Of a stretch of DNA of 64,000 nucleotides, positions 45,025 to 54,977 are shown in pieces (position 1 is the first letter of the stretch; the number at the start of each line of letters is the position of its first letter). The stretch lies in NCBI GenBank assembly GCA_948567375.1, contig OX419756.1, forward strand, positions 13,025,001 to 13,089,000, read 5' to 3'. Source of the stretch: Lunularia cruciata (taxonomy: Eukaryota > Streptophyta > Marchantiopsida > Lunulariales > Lunulariaceae). Position numbers and translations under genes: made by a program. A model generated the notes under the pieces. It did no database searches. It saw nothing but the letters and a program-made list of their open reading frames with translations, and was not told the DNA's origin.

Positions 45025-45460
45025 CTTTGATTCTAGTGTATTGACTTTTGGTATTAATTTTAGGTGTTTGGCTTTGAGAGAAGAGTTGAGAACTCTTAGA
45101 CCCACAAGATTTTTTGGTTTAGATTCTTTAATAATCCAAGAATAGCCCATGTCAAGATAAGACCACATGCTTAAGGAATTATTTTCATGAGTTTGGATAT
45201 TCCTTTAGAATTTAGATTTTATATGAATATTTTGCCTAGTAACCAGAGTTACTATGGTACTTAATAACATTGTTATGTATCTATTTCACAAGTATATAAG
45301 CTAGGGGTGAATGTTTACTCATCATTCTTTCATTTACAATAATCTTTCTCTCATTGAGTTCTCTAGTGAGAAATGGTTTTAGTCTTTGAGGTGCATTGGA
45401 GTTCCTTGCCTTCTTAGTCCATGGTGTGCTACCTTAATAACCACTAGAGGCTCATCTTGA
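45025..45460. other. Unassigned flank of M
   Basis: AT-rich sequence with no supported gene. It may be the rest of F or the LTR and leader of N. A promoter-like TATATAAGCTAGGGG lies near 45,294-45,307, and splice-free leader-like sequence follows. Confidence 0.3.
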
Positions 45461-47745
45461 ATGAGAGATATATTGGCTCACATTTTTGTTTCTATTGTCA
45501 GGGCCTCTCTAGCAAGCAAGATAATGTCATGCGTTCAACAATTATATACTAGAAAGAAGGAAACTATGAGAGCTCACTTGGAGAGAACATTAGAGCAAGA
45601 GAAAGCTCAACTTATGGAAGAGAACTTAGACCCCTTGATCTACCCTATAGTTCATGATCATATTTTTGAGGTGATATTGTACATCCTATACACATGAGAA
45701 GACTTGGAGAAGTGAACCACAAATTTTGCAGGTTATGCTGATTTTGGGCAAAACTTCAAGTTTGGGAGTTGGACTTGAGAATTTTGATAAATGGTACCTT
45801 AGATTATCTTTCAATTAGGACATTTAAACTACTATGAGAGCTACTAGACGCACTGAGTTAGAATTTTTGGAAGATGATAGTACAATATCAACTTTCACTA
45901 CTTTAGAAAACTACATGCTCTTTGGAATTTTCTATAGAGTCCACCATTTTCTCAATTTAGGATCGATTTCTTATAGAACTTCTAAGAAAGTTAAGTGGCA
46001 AATAGGGTACCTTTGGGCTCAAAAATTGGTGAGAGATCATATTTGTAGAGGAAGCTATAGATTTTGAAGTAAAGGGAGTTGATTTTGACCAAATGAAGAA
46101 GGATGTGTATAGAGTATAGAGGTATAGAGGCCAAATAGCTCAATCAAAAGGGCTGAAATTTTTATGTGCCATAGAGTGAAGCTTGTGTGTGAAATATTGT
46201 CGAGAGTAAGACTTACAAATTAAGATGATTGATTGAGCCTGTCAAGAACACTCATTTTTAGGGAGTTGAATTCTCATGACAAGTATGAGAACAACCAAAA
46301 GCATGTTTTGCATTGGAGGAGTGTGATGGCATTGATGACTCATCTTTGGAACATAGATGGCCATCAAGAGTTGAAGTTGAGATTATGCAAGGTTCTCCAA
46401 GGGTTGATTTGTGGAAAAGAGAGTTTAGAATAGATCTTGAAGAGAGTGTTGGGAGGATCCAAAAACTTACACTACTTGGAAGAAAGAGTGATTCTAGATT
46501 CTTTTTGTGTGGAAAGAAGGGTCATAAGGCAAGTTCAAGATTCCCCAAGAGGTGATTTTAGGGGTTGATTTATGGAAAGAGAATTTAGAATAGATCTTGA
46601 AGAGAGTGATGGGAGGATCCAAAAACTTACACTACTTGGAAGAAAGAGTTATTCTAAGTGCTTTTTGTGTGGAAAGAAGGGTCCTAAGGCAAGTTTACAT
46701 TCATTAACCTTTGAGAGCAAGAGATTGAGAGGGAGGAGAGGCTTACTTGACTTGGCATTTCATGTTGGACCTTCTTCACAAAGATTGGGAGAGAGTGCAT
46801 CTAAGACCAAGAAGTTGTGTGAGGTTTGTGGAGTGGAAGGGATCCCAAAACGGCATGATTGTAATGACATAATAGCTTTTTTGGAGAATTTGGAGAAAGA
46901 TATTGGGGACAGTCTTAGTACCACTATGGAGAAACTACCTTAATCATATAGCTCTCAAGATTAGTGATGGAGATAACCTTTCAATTGATTGATAAATAAT
47001 TCCAATTCCACATAGTAATGAAAAAGAGTGGGGATGATACGGAGACTCCTATTATTGCAATAATAGCCATGCTCACCAAGATTTTGTGAGAGGGTTGAAA
47101 CCATAAATTCAAAGTAAAGTGAGATATGAGAAATCTTTCCAAGGTAATGCTATCAAGATTGTAGTTTGTATGGAAGAGAGTGTGGAAGGAGATTAGAGTG
47201 ATTTGGTGGTAAAGGAGGTTGTGCATCCTTCACAATTCTATAATTATGGTAGAGTTTTTGATTCTTTGGTGACAAGGTTTGCATCACAAGTTGTAGTTGC
47301 TTTGTTTCTTACATTTCCACCAAAAAATCTACTTCAAACCATCACGGAGCAACTTGTGGATCTCAAGATCAATATAGTGCAACTATGAGAGAAGAGAGAA
47401 GTGGACTAGAATGTAAGGATAGAGCCTAGAAGTGATGGAAACTATCCATAAAGGGGAGGCTTACCAACTAGCAATTTCAATGATAAAAATTGTTCTGGTT
47501 GTGGAAGTAAAGGTCACATCTAAAGGAATTGCCCAAATTCTTGTACCATGGAAGAAGGGGTTATGAGAGGGTAAATATAAAGAAAGATGGAGGTAGAGAT
47601 GCCCAAGTACCTCCTATGAAAAATAGAATTAAGGGAATAACATCCACAGATGTGGTGGAGAGCAACTATGAGAAGGGAATGCTCAAACTCCAAAGGTTTG
47701 AACTTGGAGTTTTTGGCACAAGAGAAGAAGAGAACCCATTTTGAA
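45461..47745 (+). pseudogene. Element N gag remains
   Basis: Open stretches at 45,461-45,697, 45,834-46,067, 46,313-46,555, 46,572-46,943 and 47,529-47,744 read as pieces of gag. Knuckle-like motifs are CGKKGHKASSRFPK (46,507-46,550), its duplicate CGKKGPKAS, CEVCGVEGIPKRHDC (46,819-46,863) and CSGCGSKGHI followed by RNC after a stop (47,493-47,534). Frames change repeatedly. Confidence 0.5.
46401..46715 (+). repeat. Tandem duplication, 161-bp period
   Basis: Two adjacent copies begin GGGTTGATTT at 46,401 and 46,562 and share AGATCTTGAAGAGAGTG, GGGAGGATCCAAAAACTTAC and TGTGTGGAAAGAAGGGTC. The duplication repeats one knuckle-like motif and shifts the frame. Confidence 0.85.
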
Positions 47746-48109
47746 AATGATATACATTCTTCTCAAGGATTCACTCCTAACAAGAATACTCCATTTCCTA
47801 CAAGGAATACTCACACTATGAGTTCAATACCATCATCAAGGACTCCAAGGAAGACATTGGGGATGGATGATTTCTTGATCTCAAAGCAACAATGGGATTT
47901 TAATGTGTTAGAAGATGCTTATAGTCACAAGGCCAACATCATAGTTGGTCAACTAATTGCTTTAAATGCTACCTTGAGGAAGGAACTTAGGGGTGGTTTG
48001 GGTTCCACATGAAGCAAGACAAAGAAGAAAGCAAAGGCTCCAAAATCCATGGAGGTGGTGGATGCAAAACTAGCACCATGGGAGGCTTGTGAGTACACCT
48101 CTAAGGTTA

Positions 48110-48420
48110 TATGAAGGTAGATGGTCAAAGCATCCATGATGCACTTGTTGATGTAGGATCTATGGTGAATTCTATGTCAAAAAAGTTGATGGAGAAGTTG
48201 GTTATGATACCCTCTAGACCTTCAAGATTTGTAGTGAGCATGGCAAACAAGCAACAAGTTTGACCTATTTATGTGATGGACAAAGTGGTAGTATCAATCA
48301 TACGAGTTCAAAATCTCATGACTTTCCAAGTCTAGAAGGATGGAAGCTATGATTTGCTACTTGGGATGCCATGGTTGAGATCAATTCAAACAACTGATCA
48401 ATGGTACAAGGGTACTTGAG
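48110..48420 (+). pseudogene. Element N aspartic protease
   Basis: It reads IHDALVDVGSMVNSMSKKLM (about 48,127-48,190), where the usual D-S/T-G has become D-V-G, and ends SYDLLLGMPWLRSIQTTDQW (about 48,350-48,405). One TGA interrupts it after NKQQV. Confidence 0.65.
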
Positions 48421-48857
48421 AATTTGGCCATCAAACCATCACGTTACAAATCTAACAACCAATACTGACCATACTTCACATTAAGATACACCATCTTCTG
48501 GTTATTGGGAATCAAATTCAAAAGAAGGAGATTCAAGTGTGGACTCTTTCATGGAAGAAGAGACCTCTTTAGATGAGGATGAATAGAAATCAAATTCAGA
48601 TGCACATCCTTTGTGTGCTATGGATTTTGTGCCTAAGTTAGAGGTTTGAAGGATCTCGATCAATCAACATTCATACTTAAGGAGGTAGAGAGGAGACTAT
48701 CTACCCTTAAGTGTGGTTTCAATGTTACCAAGGAGGAGAAGGTAAAATACGAAGAGATTTTCCACAAGTGTATCCATGTGTTTTTCTTTTAGTTACAAGG
48801 AACTCAAAGTAGTCACCTTGGAGGAGCCCTAGATAGAGGTGAAGTCACTTAAAAGAC

Positions 48858-49560
48858 TTGTTTGCCAAAAACAATGTTGCATTAGCCTTCCAAAAACTTT
48901 GGGTTGTGAAGAAAGAGATTGATATGCTCAAGTACAAGTTCATCTTTGAGGTGGAGAATTCACAATGGGTATCTCTAATTTTGATTTTGAAGGAGAAGAA
49001 TGGAAAACTCCATATATGTGTGAATTACAAGAAACTCAATGTTATTACCAAGAAGGACTACTACTTCTTGCCATTCAATGATGAAATCTTAGAGGAGGTC
49101 ATGGGTTATTTCAGATCAAGCATCAATATACTAATTCTTACAACCCAAAAGAGAATGACTTAGAAGGCTTGACTGAGAAGGCAAATCAACTTATATGCAA
49201 AATTATGAACAAAGTGACCATCAAACATGCATATCACTAGGATATGAAATTACCATGCACTTTATGGGCTTACTATACTAGTGAAAAGATTACAACCAAA
49301 AAAACACCTTTCTTTTTGACCTCTGGTCTATATCCAATCCTTTTGATAGAATTTGAAGTGCCAACATATAGGATAATGTTAGAGGAGAGAACGTCTATAG
49401 AGGAGAGCCAAGGTGCTTGATTACAACAATTGATGTTTCAAGAAGAGAAGCAAAATGACTCCAACGAATGCACCAAGATTGCTTAACAATGAGAGAAGAA
49501 GCATCACAAAAAAAATCAAGCAAGTGCAATGGTCAAGGGAGAGCTTGTGTTGTTGTATAA
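48858..49560 (+). pseudogene. Element N RT start fused to integrase end
   Basis: RT begins EVENSQWVSLILILKEKNGK, then CVNYKKLNVITKKDYYFLPF, and stops at the NDEILEEVMGY block (about 49,110). The next recognisable residues, about 20 codons later, are GLTEKANQLICKIMNKVTIK (about 49,170-49,230) and LWAYYTSEKITTKK, from the integrase C-terminal half. The palm with its catalytic Asp residues, RNase H and most of integrase (about 2 kb) are deleted. GELVLLYN near 49,540 marks the last integrase residues before P. Confidence 0.7.
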
Positions 49561-49564
49561 CAAT

Positions 49565-50520
49565 CAATGCATATGCCATAGTTACTCGGAGTGAAATACA
49601 TGCTCTTGAGCCTAGAGGAGCATCAATGGAATTGGACTTACAAAGAGGAGAAGAGAGGTTGGTAGACAGATTAGACTTCCCTAATCTTTCATAATCTCTA
49701 AAATACTAAAGATGACACTCATGGCTCCTAGATGTCCTAAACCATGTGTGGTAGATGATTATGGAGTGTATGATGGACTAGTCAATGACCTATAACTACA
49801 CAAATTGAATCTAGCACAATATTGGGGGTGGCTCAATTGATTATGTGTTCTCCTTTGTTTTCAACCAATGACATGTTTACATTAGGAGTTGACCAAGCTC
49901 TAGTGGTCCAATTGGTTGCCTTGCTTTGTGAGAGTAAGGATGGTGACCAAGCTCTAGTGGTCTAATTGGTTTCCTTACTTTGTGAGAGTAAGGATGGTGT
50001 GGTTCATGCTTTTAGACCAAAGGTGGTTGATAGTAGAGCTAACTTGGTTGAGAAGCATGGCGTTTGTATAACTACCTATGGTTCATGGCAAGTAGTAGCT
50101 GCTAGGTTGGAGTTACCAACTAGCCATACATTTGAGTGAGTTGGGTTCACACCTAGAGGTCTTATTTGACAGCCAAAGAGGGATTTTTTGTTTGGTGGGA
50201 TCTTCAAGGTAGGTCTATACATCAAAAAGTGTCTTATTAGACTTTGGTGCATAATTGCTTATGTTGGGGAGGGTTGCAATTGTGAGTCTTAGGCTACAAA
50301 CAACCAATGTGGAGAGGTGTCTATTTGAGATCTAGACATCTCTAGGAGGTGGTTCTACATAGTACATCACATGTGGAGAGTCATTGTTCAAATTCAGCCC
50401 AATCATTAGATTGATACCTCTATGGTGAGTGCTCAAGCCATTGCTAAAGTAACAAAGTCATATGATGTGCTAGTTAGTAGAGCAATGTTAAACTCCATGG
50501 GGTTCCAACATTGACTTTTG
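49565..50520 (+). pseudogene. Element P linker and protease
   Basis: DMFTLGVDQALVVQLVALLC (about 49,868-49,930) matches DMFTLGVDPTPIFRLAATLC of A. The protease core is VLLDFGA-stop-LLMLGRVAIVSL (about 50,228-50,290), where D-S-G has become D-F-G, followed by NVERC and SLGGGST (about 50,300-50,360), as in A. SYDVLVSRAMLNSMGF-like residues follow near 50,457-50,505 with frame changes. Confidence 0.75.
49891..49998 (+). repeat. Tandem duplication, 54-bp period
   Basis: Two adjacent copies of GACCAAGCTCTAGTGGTC plus its following TTTGTGAGAGTAAGGATGGT lie at a 54-bp spacing, which would add 18 residues in frame. The copy in A has a single unit. Confidence 0.85.
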
Positions 50521-51958
50521 AGAGAAGACAACTTCCTAAAGGCTAGGTTGGCAACCATGTGAGAGATATGTACATGGCTTATTGATGCACTTTAATAGTG
50601 GAAATTTTGCTCACTACAATCAAGGACCATGGCATCAATTTCAGTTTTCAATAGTTTCATTACTTGGCTTGTGACTTATTGGAGAGGAATGCCCATGCAA
50701 AGGACACCCTAATCCCAAAGAAGATCACTTAGATTTGGAGTACAAGTAGAGTTGTTGCATCCATCTTGGATGTTCTATTATGGAGTTCTAAGGAAGCATT
50801 GTTGTACTTTGCAAATCAATTGATATAACAAGCTTGGAATGGAGTCTTTGTATGACTAGAAGACTAGTGTGAGAATAAGCTTTCAAAGTCTATTACCTTG
50901 TCACCTTTGAATACCACACTTATTTCTTGATAATATCTAGTAGGGGAAGTATGCCTATTAGAGTTTTTTGGTGGGATCAACATTGGACTAGCTATGGTGC
51001 TAAGTGCAAGCATACAAGTTTAGAAGTTCTTGTATGTGGAAAGAGATGCAACTATCAAACAAGTCTCTTTACATCATGTGGCAGACTTGGCCTATTAGTA
51101 TCTTGAGTAGTTATCAATATCAATGGTGAGAGATTACCAAAAGACGCTACCAACAAACATTTCCTTATTGGAGGTATAGGACCTAGAGAGATATGGTCCC
51201 ATTCATTTGGCAATGTTATGATGTGCATGTTAGGATATACTCATGCTGGCTAAAGTTAGGGTTTATAAGATCTCTATTTAAGTGTGTTTTGGAAGATGTA
51301 ACATATATTATGACATCTCTTGGTTCATCAAGTTGTTTCTCCAACCTACATTTTGGAGAACTTCTCTTTGATAAATGATTCTCATACACAATTAGTGGCA
51401 AGTCCACATGAGGTCCATTCTTGGAGGAGACTTGCCATGTTGTTAGATGCAACCAAAGTTGGATCATGAGCTCATTGTCTTTGTCTTTGGCGGACAATTC
51501 TCTTATCTAGAGAGGTTTTATAATGTGGTTATGGTGGGATTTAGTGGCTAACCTACCTTATTGTTGATGATATTCTAGATGTTAGGCGTGAGTCTCAAAT
51601 AGTGGTAGTGGTTGATAGGTCACCTATGGCAGTAGTGAACCTTTTCGGGTAGCCTAGAGCCAATTTACTCACAATCATGAGCTTCCCAAGCTCCAATGAT
51701 TTTTTAGAGGGAGGTTTTGGAATTTTTAGGGACTCATAATTACAATAGTTGATGGAGTCCAACATTGATGAGAAAGAGCAAGCAATGGGTTTTGTATTGG
51801 TAGTACGGCCATTTAACTAATGTCAAAGGCATCTAAGCATCAAGTGGTAGGTCAGGCTATGGATCTAAATTTTTTGACCTAGATTGTGAGACTTGGATTG
51901 ATTGAGTAGCATAGGATGCACTTGATAGGCAGCACCACTTAGACACTTGTGAGCTCTA
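50521..51958 (+). pseudogene. Element P DNA methyltransferase remains
   Basis: Motif I reads LLEFFGGINIGLA (about 50,957-50,995). FLYVERDAT and VSLHHVADLAY follow (51,030-51,095), then GPIHLAML-stop-CAC near 51,196-51,230, where the catalytic G-W-P-C block has decayed. VFWKM (about 51,283-51,297), motif VI ILENF (about 51,351-51,365), AMLLDATKVGS (51,436-51,468), VDDILDVRRESQIVVVVDRS (51,563-51,622) and motif X VVGQAMDLNFLT (51,845-51,880) keep the same order and spacing as in A. It confirms that the methyltransferase is a stable part of the family. It is inactive. Confidence 0.8.
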
Positions 51959-52991
51959 TGTGGTACCCATATATTTTGCTTTTTGATGAGTTTTGAAGAA
52001 GAAGTGTATCGTTAAAATCAAAGTAAGGCTAAATAAGGAAGAAAAGAGAAGAATCATGTGTTTGGGTTAGACCCAAAGAAGTCGACTTTGTGTTAGAAGA
52101 AGACAGACTCGGTTGGACTTACAAGGTGGTAGACCCAAAGAAAAGTTACCTTGCATCAAGATAATCAATGCAACTTGAAGAAATTGTACCAACTTTCCTT
52201 TGGGTCATGCAGATCAAGAAGTTACCATTGAAGAAAATGGCTACTTTGGGAGGATAGAAGTTGAGAGTGACAAGAAGCAAATATATAGAATCTGTGAGTG
52301 CATATTGTAAAACAACTGAAGAATGATTGCATGGCAAAGCACTATAAAATTAAGACTTTGTCAAGGAAGTGATGAAATGTGAAGAAGATATCATGTTTCT
52401 CTTAGTAGTCATTCCAAAGGAATGTGAATCACAAGACCAAATGAGACTTTGATTTTCCAGAAACATGAGGGAATTAGAATCACACTTCAAAGAGAGGAGA
52501 TAGTGTTCTAATGACTTCAAATTCATGAACACACAATGCCAATGAAGAACAACAAGCAGAGCCCTAGACTTGTAGTGAAGAATCCAACAATTTGTAGAGT
52601 AGAAATGATAGCCAAGATCAAATTCCTAAGTAGACTTTGTATCACATTTCTAGCTTGGAATTGGAATTTGAGTTTTCTAAGGTTCATGGCAGAAATAGCT
52701 ACCAATAAGTGTAAGGATGGCCCTGAAGCAAAGGGGAAGAGAGGGAATCCAGCTTGATGGACTGAGTTAGATTGGAGATATGTGTTGGGAAGAAAGGCTG
52801 GAGAGTCAGATGGGATCACATTCCATGGTACGGGTGATTTGTCAGAGGAAACCGCAGTGGTGAGGAGTTCCATCAGTGCCTCTTGCACCAAAAATAGATA
52901 CAAGGTAGATACCTACAAAAGCCCAATGAAACAAAGTATTGCCAAGGCTTTAATGGCAGTGTTAAAGCTTGAGCATACCACCTATGTAACA
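51959..52991 (+). repeat. B-family LTR H, first part
   Basis: It begins TGTGGTACCCATATATTTTG at 51,959 and follows the LTR to TAACA (52,987-52,991), where LTR I interrupts it. It resumes at 54,978. Bases 51,959-52,535 are the non-coding start. The LTR-ORF begins at about 52,536. Confidence 0.8.
52536..52991 (+). pseudogene. LTR-ORF in LTR H, N-terminal part
   Basis: It starts MPMKNNKQSPRLVVKN and shows FLAWNWNLSFLRFM, GNPA-stop-WTELDWRYVLGRKAGE and AVLKLEHTTYV, the same domain as in B. One TGA replaces Arg or Gln before WTE. LTR I splits it at 52,991; the remainder begins at 54,978 with QQVVFFYQLFARG. Confidence 0.75.
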
Positions 52992-53452
52992 TGTGGTACT
53001 CACATTTTTCATTTTGGACGAGTTTAGAAGAAGAACTGCCTTGCTGAAACCAAATTGAAACCAAATGGAGAAGAAATGAGTGGAAACTTGTGTTTTGATC
53101 AAGCTTGAGGAAGTCAATTTCTTGTTAGATGAAGAAGAACTTGGATTGGATCAAACCCAAAGAAGCCTAGTTCGTGTCACAGGAAGAGGAAGAAGGAGGT
53201 CAGACGCCGAAGGAGGGTTACTTTGCATCGGAATGGAGGTTACATGTCAGGATTCTTGCAGGTGCTGTATCTTAATAACAACATGTCCAAATCAAGCATG
53301 CTATCTTTCGTTGGAAGCACCTTGTTCAAGGCTTTCTATTGCCATCAAAATCGCAGATTTTGGAGGTCTATAAAAGAATTAACATGCATTTGAAGTTTTG
53401 GGAGTAGATTTATAGAGTAGTTTAATGTCTTTGGATTGGTGTCTTTGGGTCA

Positions 53453-53560
53453 ATGTGACTTTGGACTTCAGACTTTGGACTTCAGACTTCGGACTTGAGA
53501 CTTTGGACTTCAGAGTTCTGACTTCCGACTTCAGACTTTGGACTACGGACTTCAGGTTTA
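53453..53560 (+). repeat. Minisatellite of GACTTTGGACTTCA-type units
   Basis: About ten irregular copies of a 7-14-bp unit built on GACTTTGGACTTCAG, with TTC/TTT and GGA/AGA variants, lie between the LTR start and the shortened LTR-ORF of I. I see it in no other LTR copy. Confidence 0.85.
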
Positions 53561-53594
53561 CACAACTTTGGGTTAGAAGCTTCTTCGCCTCAAG

Positions 53595-54190
53595 ATGAAG
53601 ATGACTAGATCTAAGATAGTTGGACCTCGGAGTGCAATGAAAGTGAATTTGGGAATCTTGCCAGAGGCATTAGAGAGAGTTAAGATAGAGAAAAAGTAGA
53701 TAGTTAGGATACCCATGACTTCAATTTCAGTTCTGATTGAAGATAGGATAGAATTAAAGGAGAAATAACAGTAGTGAATAAACCCGAAGCCCAAGATCAG
53801 ACAATAAGTGTGTCTTCGGGTCTCTTACATGAGAGATTAGGGGAAAAAGGGTTACAAATTGAAGGTGTAGATAATGTATCCATTCTTTCAATTACAATTC
53901 TTGATAAGGACATAGTATAATTAGCAAAGGAATTGATAGTAGTTAGACCCGATGTTACAAAAGTAGGAATTCAAGTGTCTTTGAATTTGTTATTTGACAC
54001 ATTAGAGAAGAGTGGGTTGGGAGATAATGAAGTAGATAGATTACCCATGATATCGATTGTAGTTCCTAGTGTAGAAGAAGTAGAAATAGTGAAGGATTTG
54101 GTAAAATCAGATATACCCAAAGAAGGAGAAGTGGTAGGAAGATCATCGGGTTTGAAAGCCAATGAAGAGATTGACATCCAATCGGAGTAG
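53595..54190 (+). pseudogene. LTR-ORF remnant in LTR I
   Basis: The first residues (MKMTRSKIVGPRSAMKVNLG) are joined by deletion to the last part: VTKVGIQVSLNLLFDTLEKS, GLGDNEVDRLPMISIV and the tail SGLKANEEIDIQSE, with TAG at 54,188-54,190. The globular domain and coiled coil are gone. Confidence 0.75.
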
Positions 54191-54977
54191 TAACAATTTT
54201 GAGATAGAAAGAGGCAAATATGAAGAGTTGCATTGTCAATTTGGATCTACAGGTTAGAAGAGTTGTTATGGAATGGTATTTTTGTTAGTAATTGTTGTTT
54301 GCTTCACTATTTAAGAGAGGCATTTGCAGTCATATGTTGTTCAGTATTCATATTTCTAAAGATAGATAAAATGAAGTGTTGTTTTTAGTGCTTGTTGCTT
54401 GAGCTTGATTCCGAGTGTCAACTTTTTGTGTGTGTTTGTGAGTGTGTGGAGAATTTTAAATGCAAGTCAGTGTGGTTGTTGGGTTCCTTAGCCTTGATCT
54501 TTATTCTGTGTGTTTGATCTTGAGTGAAGTGCAATCGGAACAATGCCTTGACAGATTCGAGAGGAATTGTAGTCTTGGTAGTATTCTGCATTTGTGATGC
54601 AGCACAAAGTTGATGTGAAGCAATTTTGATCAAGGAAGTTGTGCCTTTAGTGGAGGGGTAGAACACAATTCCAAGGCGAAGTCATTTTCATAGTGAAGGG
54701 CCGTCTTCAGGAGAATCTGAATCATCACAATCAAGATTTGTTTGGACAGAATTTGTGATGTTGTGATTCTGGGAGTGTGCATTTGTGACAAGTTGTCAAG
54801 GTTGTGAACTTGTTATTCTCTTTTGGGTGTAGTTGCTACCTGAGGGATTAAAGAAGAACCCAAGAAGAACTAAATTGTTACTTTGCTTCGTATTTGACCA
54901 ATTCTGATTCATATCTCTGCGTGAACAAACTTTACTTACCTAATTACCGCAAAAGTGATATTTGCCGGGTTGTCACA

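Larger units (their letters stand above)
45461..49564 (+). mobile_element. Element N: decayed gypsy element with RT deletion
   Basis: Plus-strand order is gag-like frames with zinc knuckles (45.5-47.5 kb), aspartic protease (48.1-48.4 kb), the beginning of RT (48.86-49.12 kb), then a direct jump to the end of integrase (49.13-49.56 kb). The integrase piece resembles B. Many stops and frame changes occur. At about 49,565 it runs straight into P. No LTR of its own could be placed. Confidence 0.65.
49565..51958 (+). mobile_element. Element P: second copy of the methyltransferase element
   Basis: Plus-strand sequence matches element A from the gag-protease linker (VTRSEIHALEP versus VTRSAVCAPEP in A) through protease to methyltransferase motif X. 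Gag is missing at the left, where N joins it. At the right, LTR H cuts it at 51,958 before RT. It has many more stops than A, including TAA. A 54-bp tandem duplication lies at 49,891-49,998. Confidence 0.8.
52992..54977 (+). repeat. Solo LTR I of the B family, internally deleted
   Basis: It begins TGTGGTACTCACATTTTTC and ends GCCGGGTTGTCACA, 1.99 kb. A perfect TAACA duplication flanks it (52,987-52,991 and 54,978-54,982). The LTR-ORF is reduced to its first 30 or so codons (MTRSKIVGPRSAMKVNLG, 53,601) and its tail (53,933-54,190). It inserted into the LTR-ORF of H. Bases 54,191-54,977 are the non-coding end. Confidence 0.88.

Noticed and set aside
53080-53373. Plus-strand 97-codon open frame in LTR I
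   Set aside because: It lies in the non-coding LTR start and the matching part of other LTR copies is not open.
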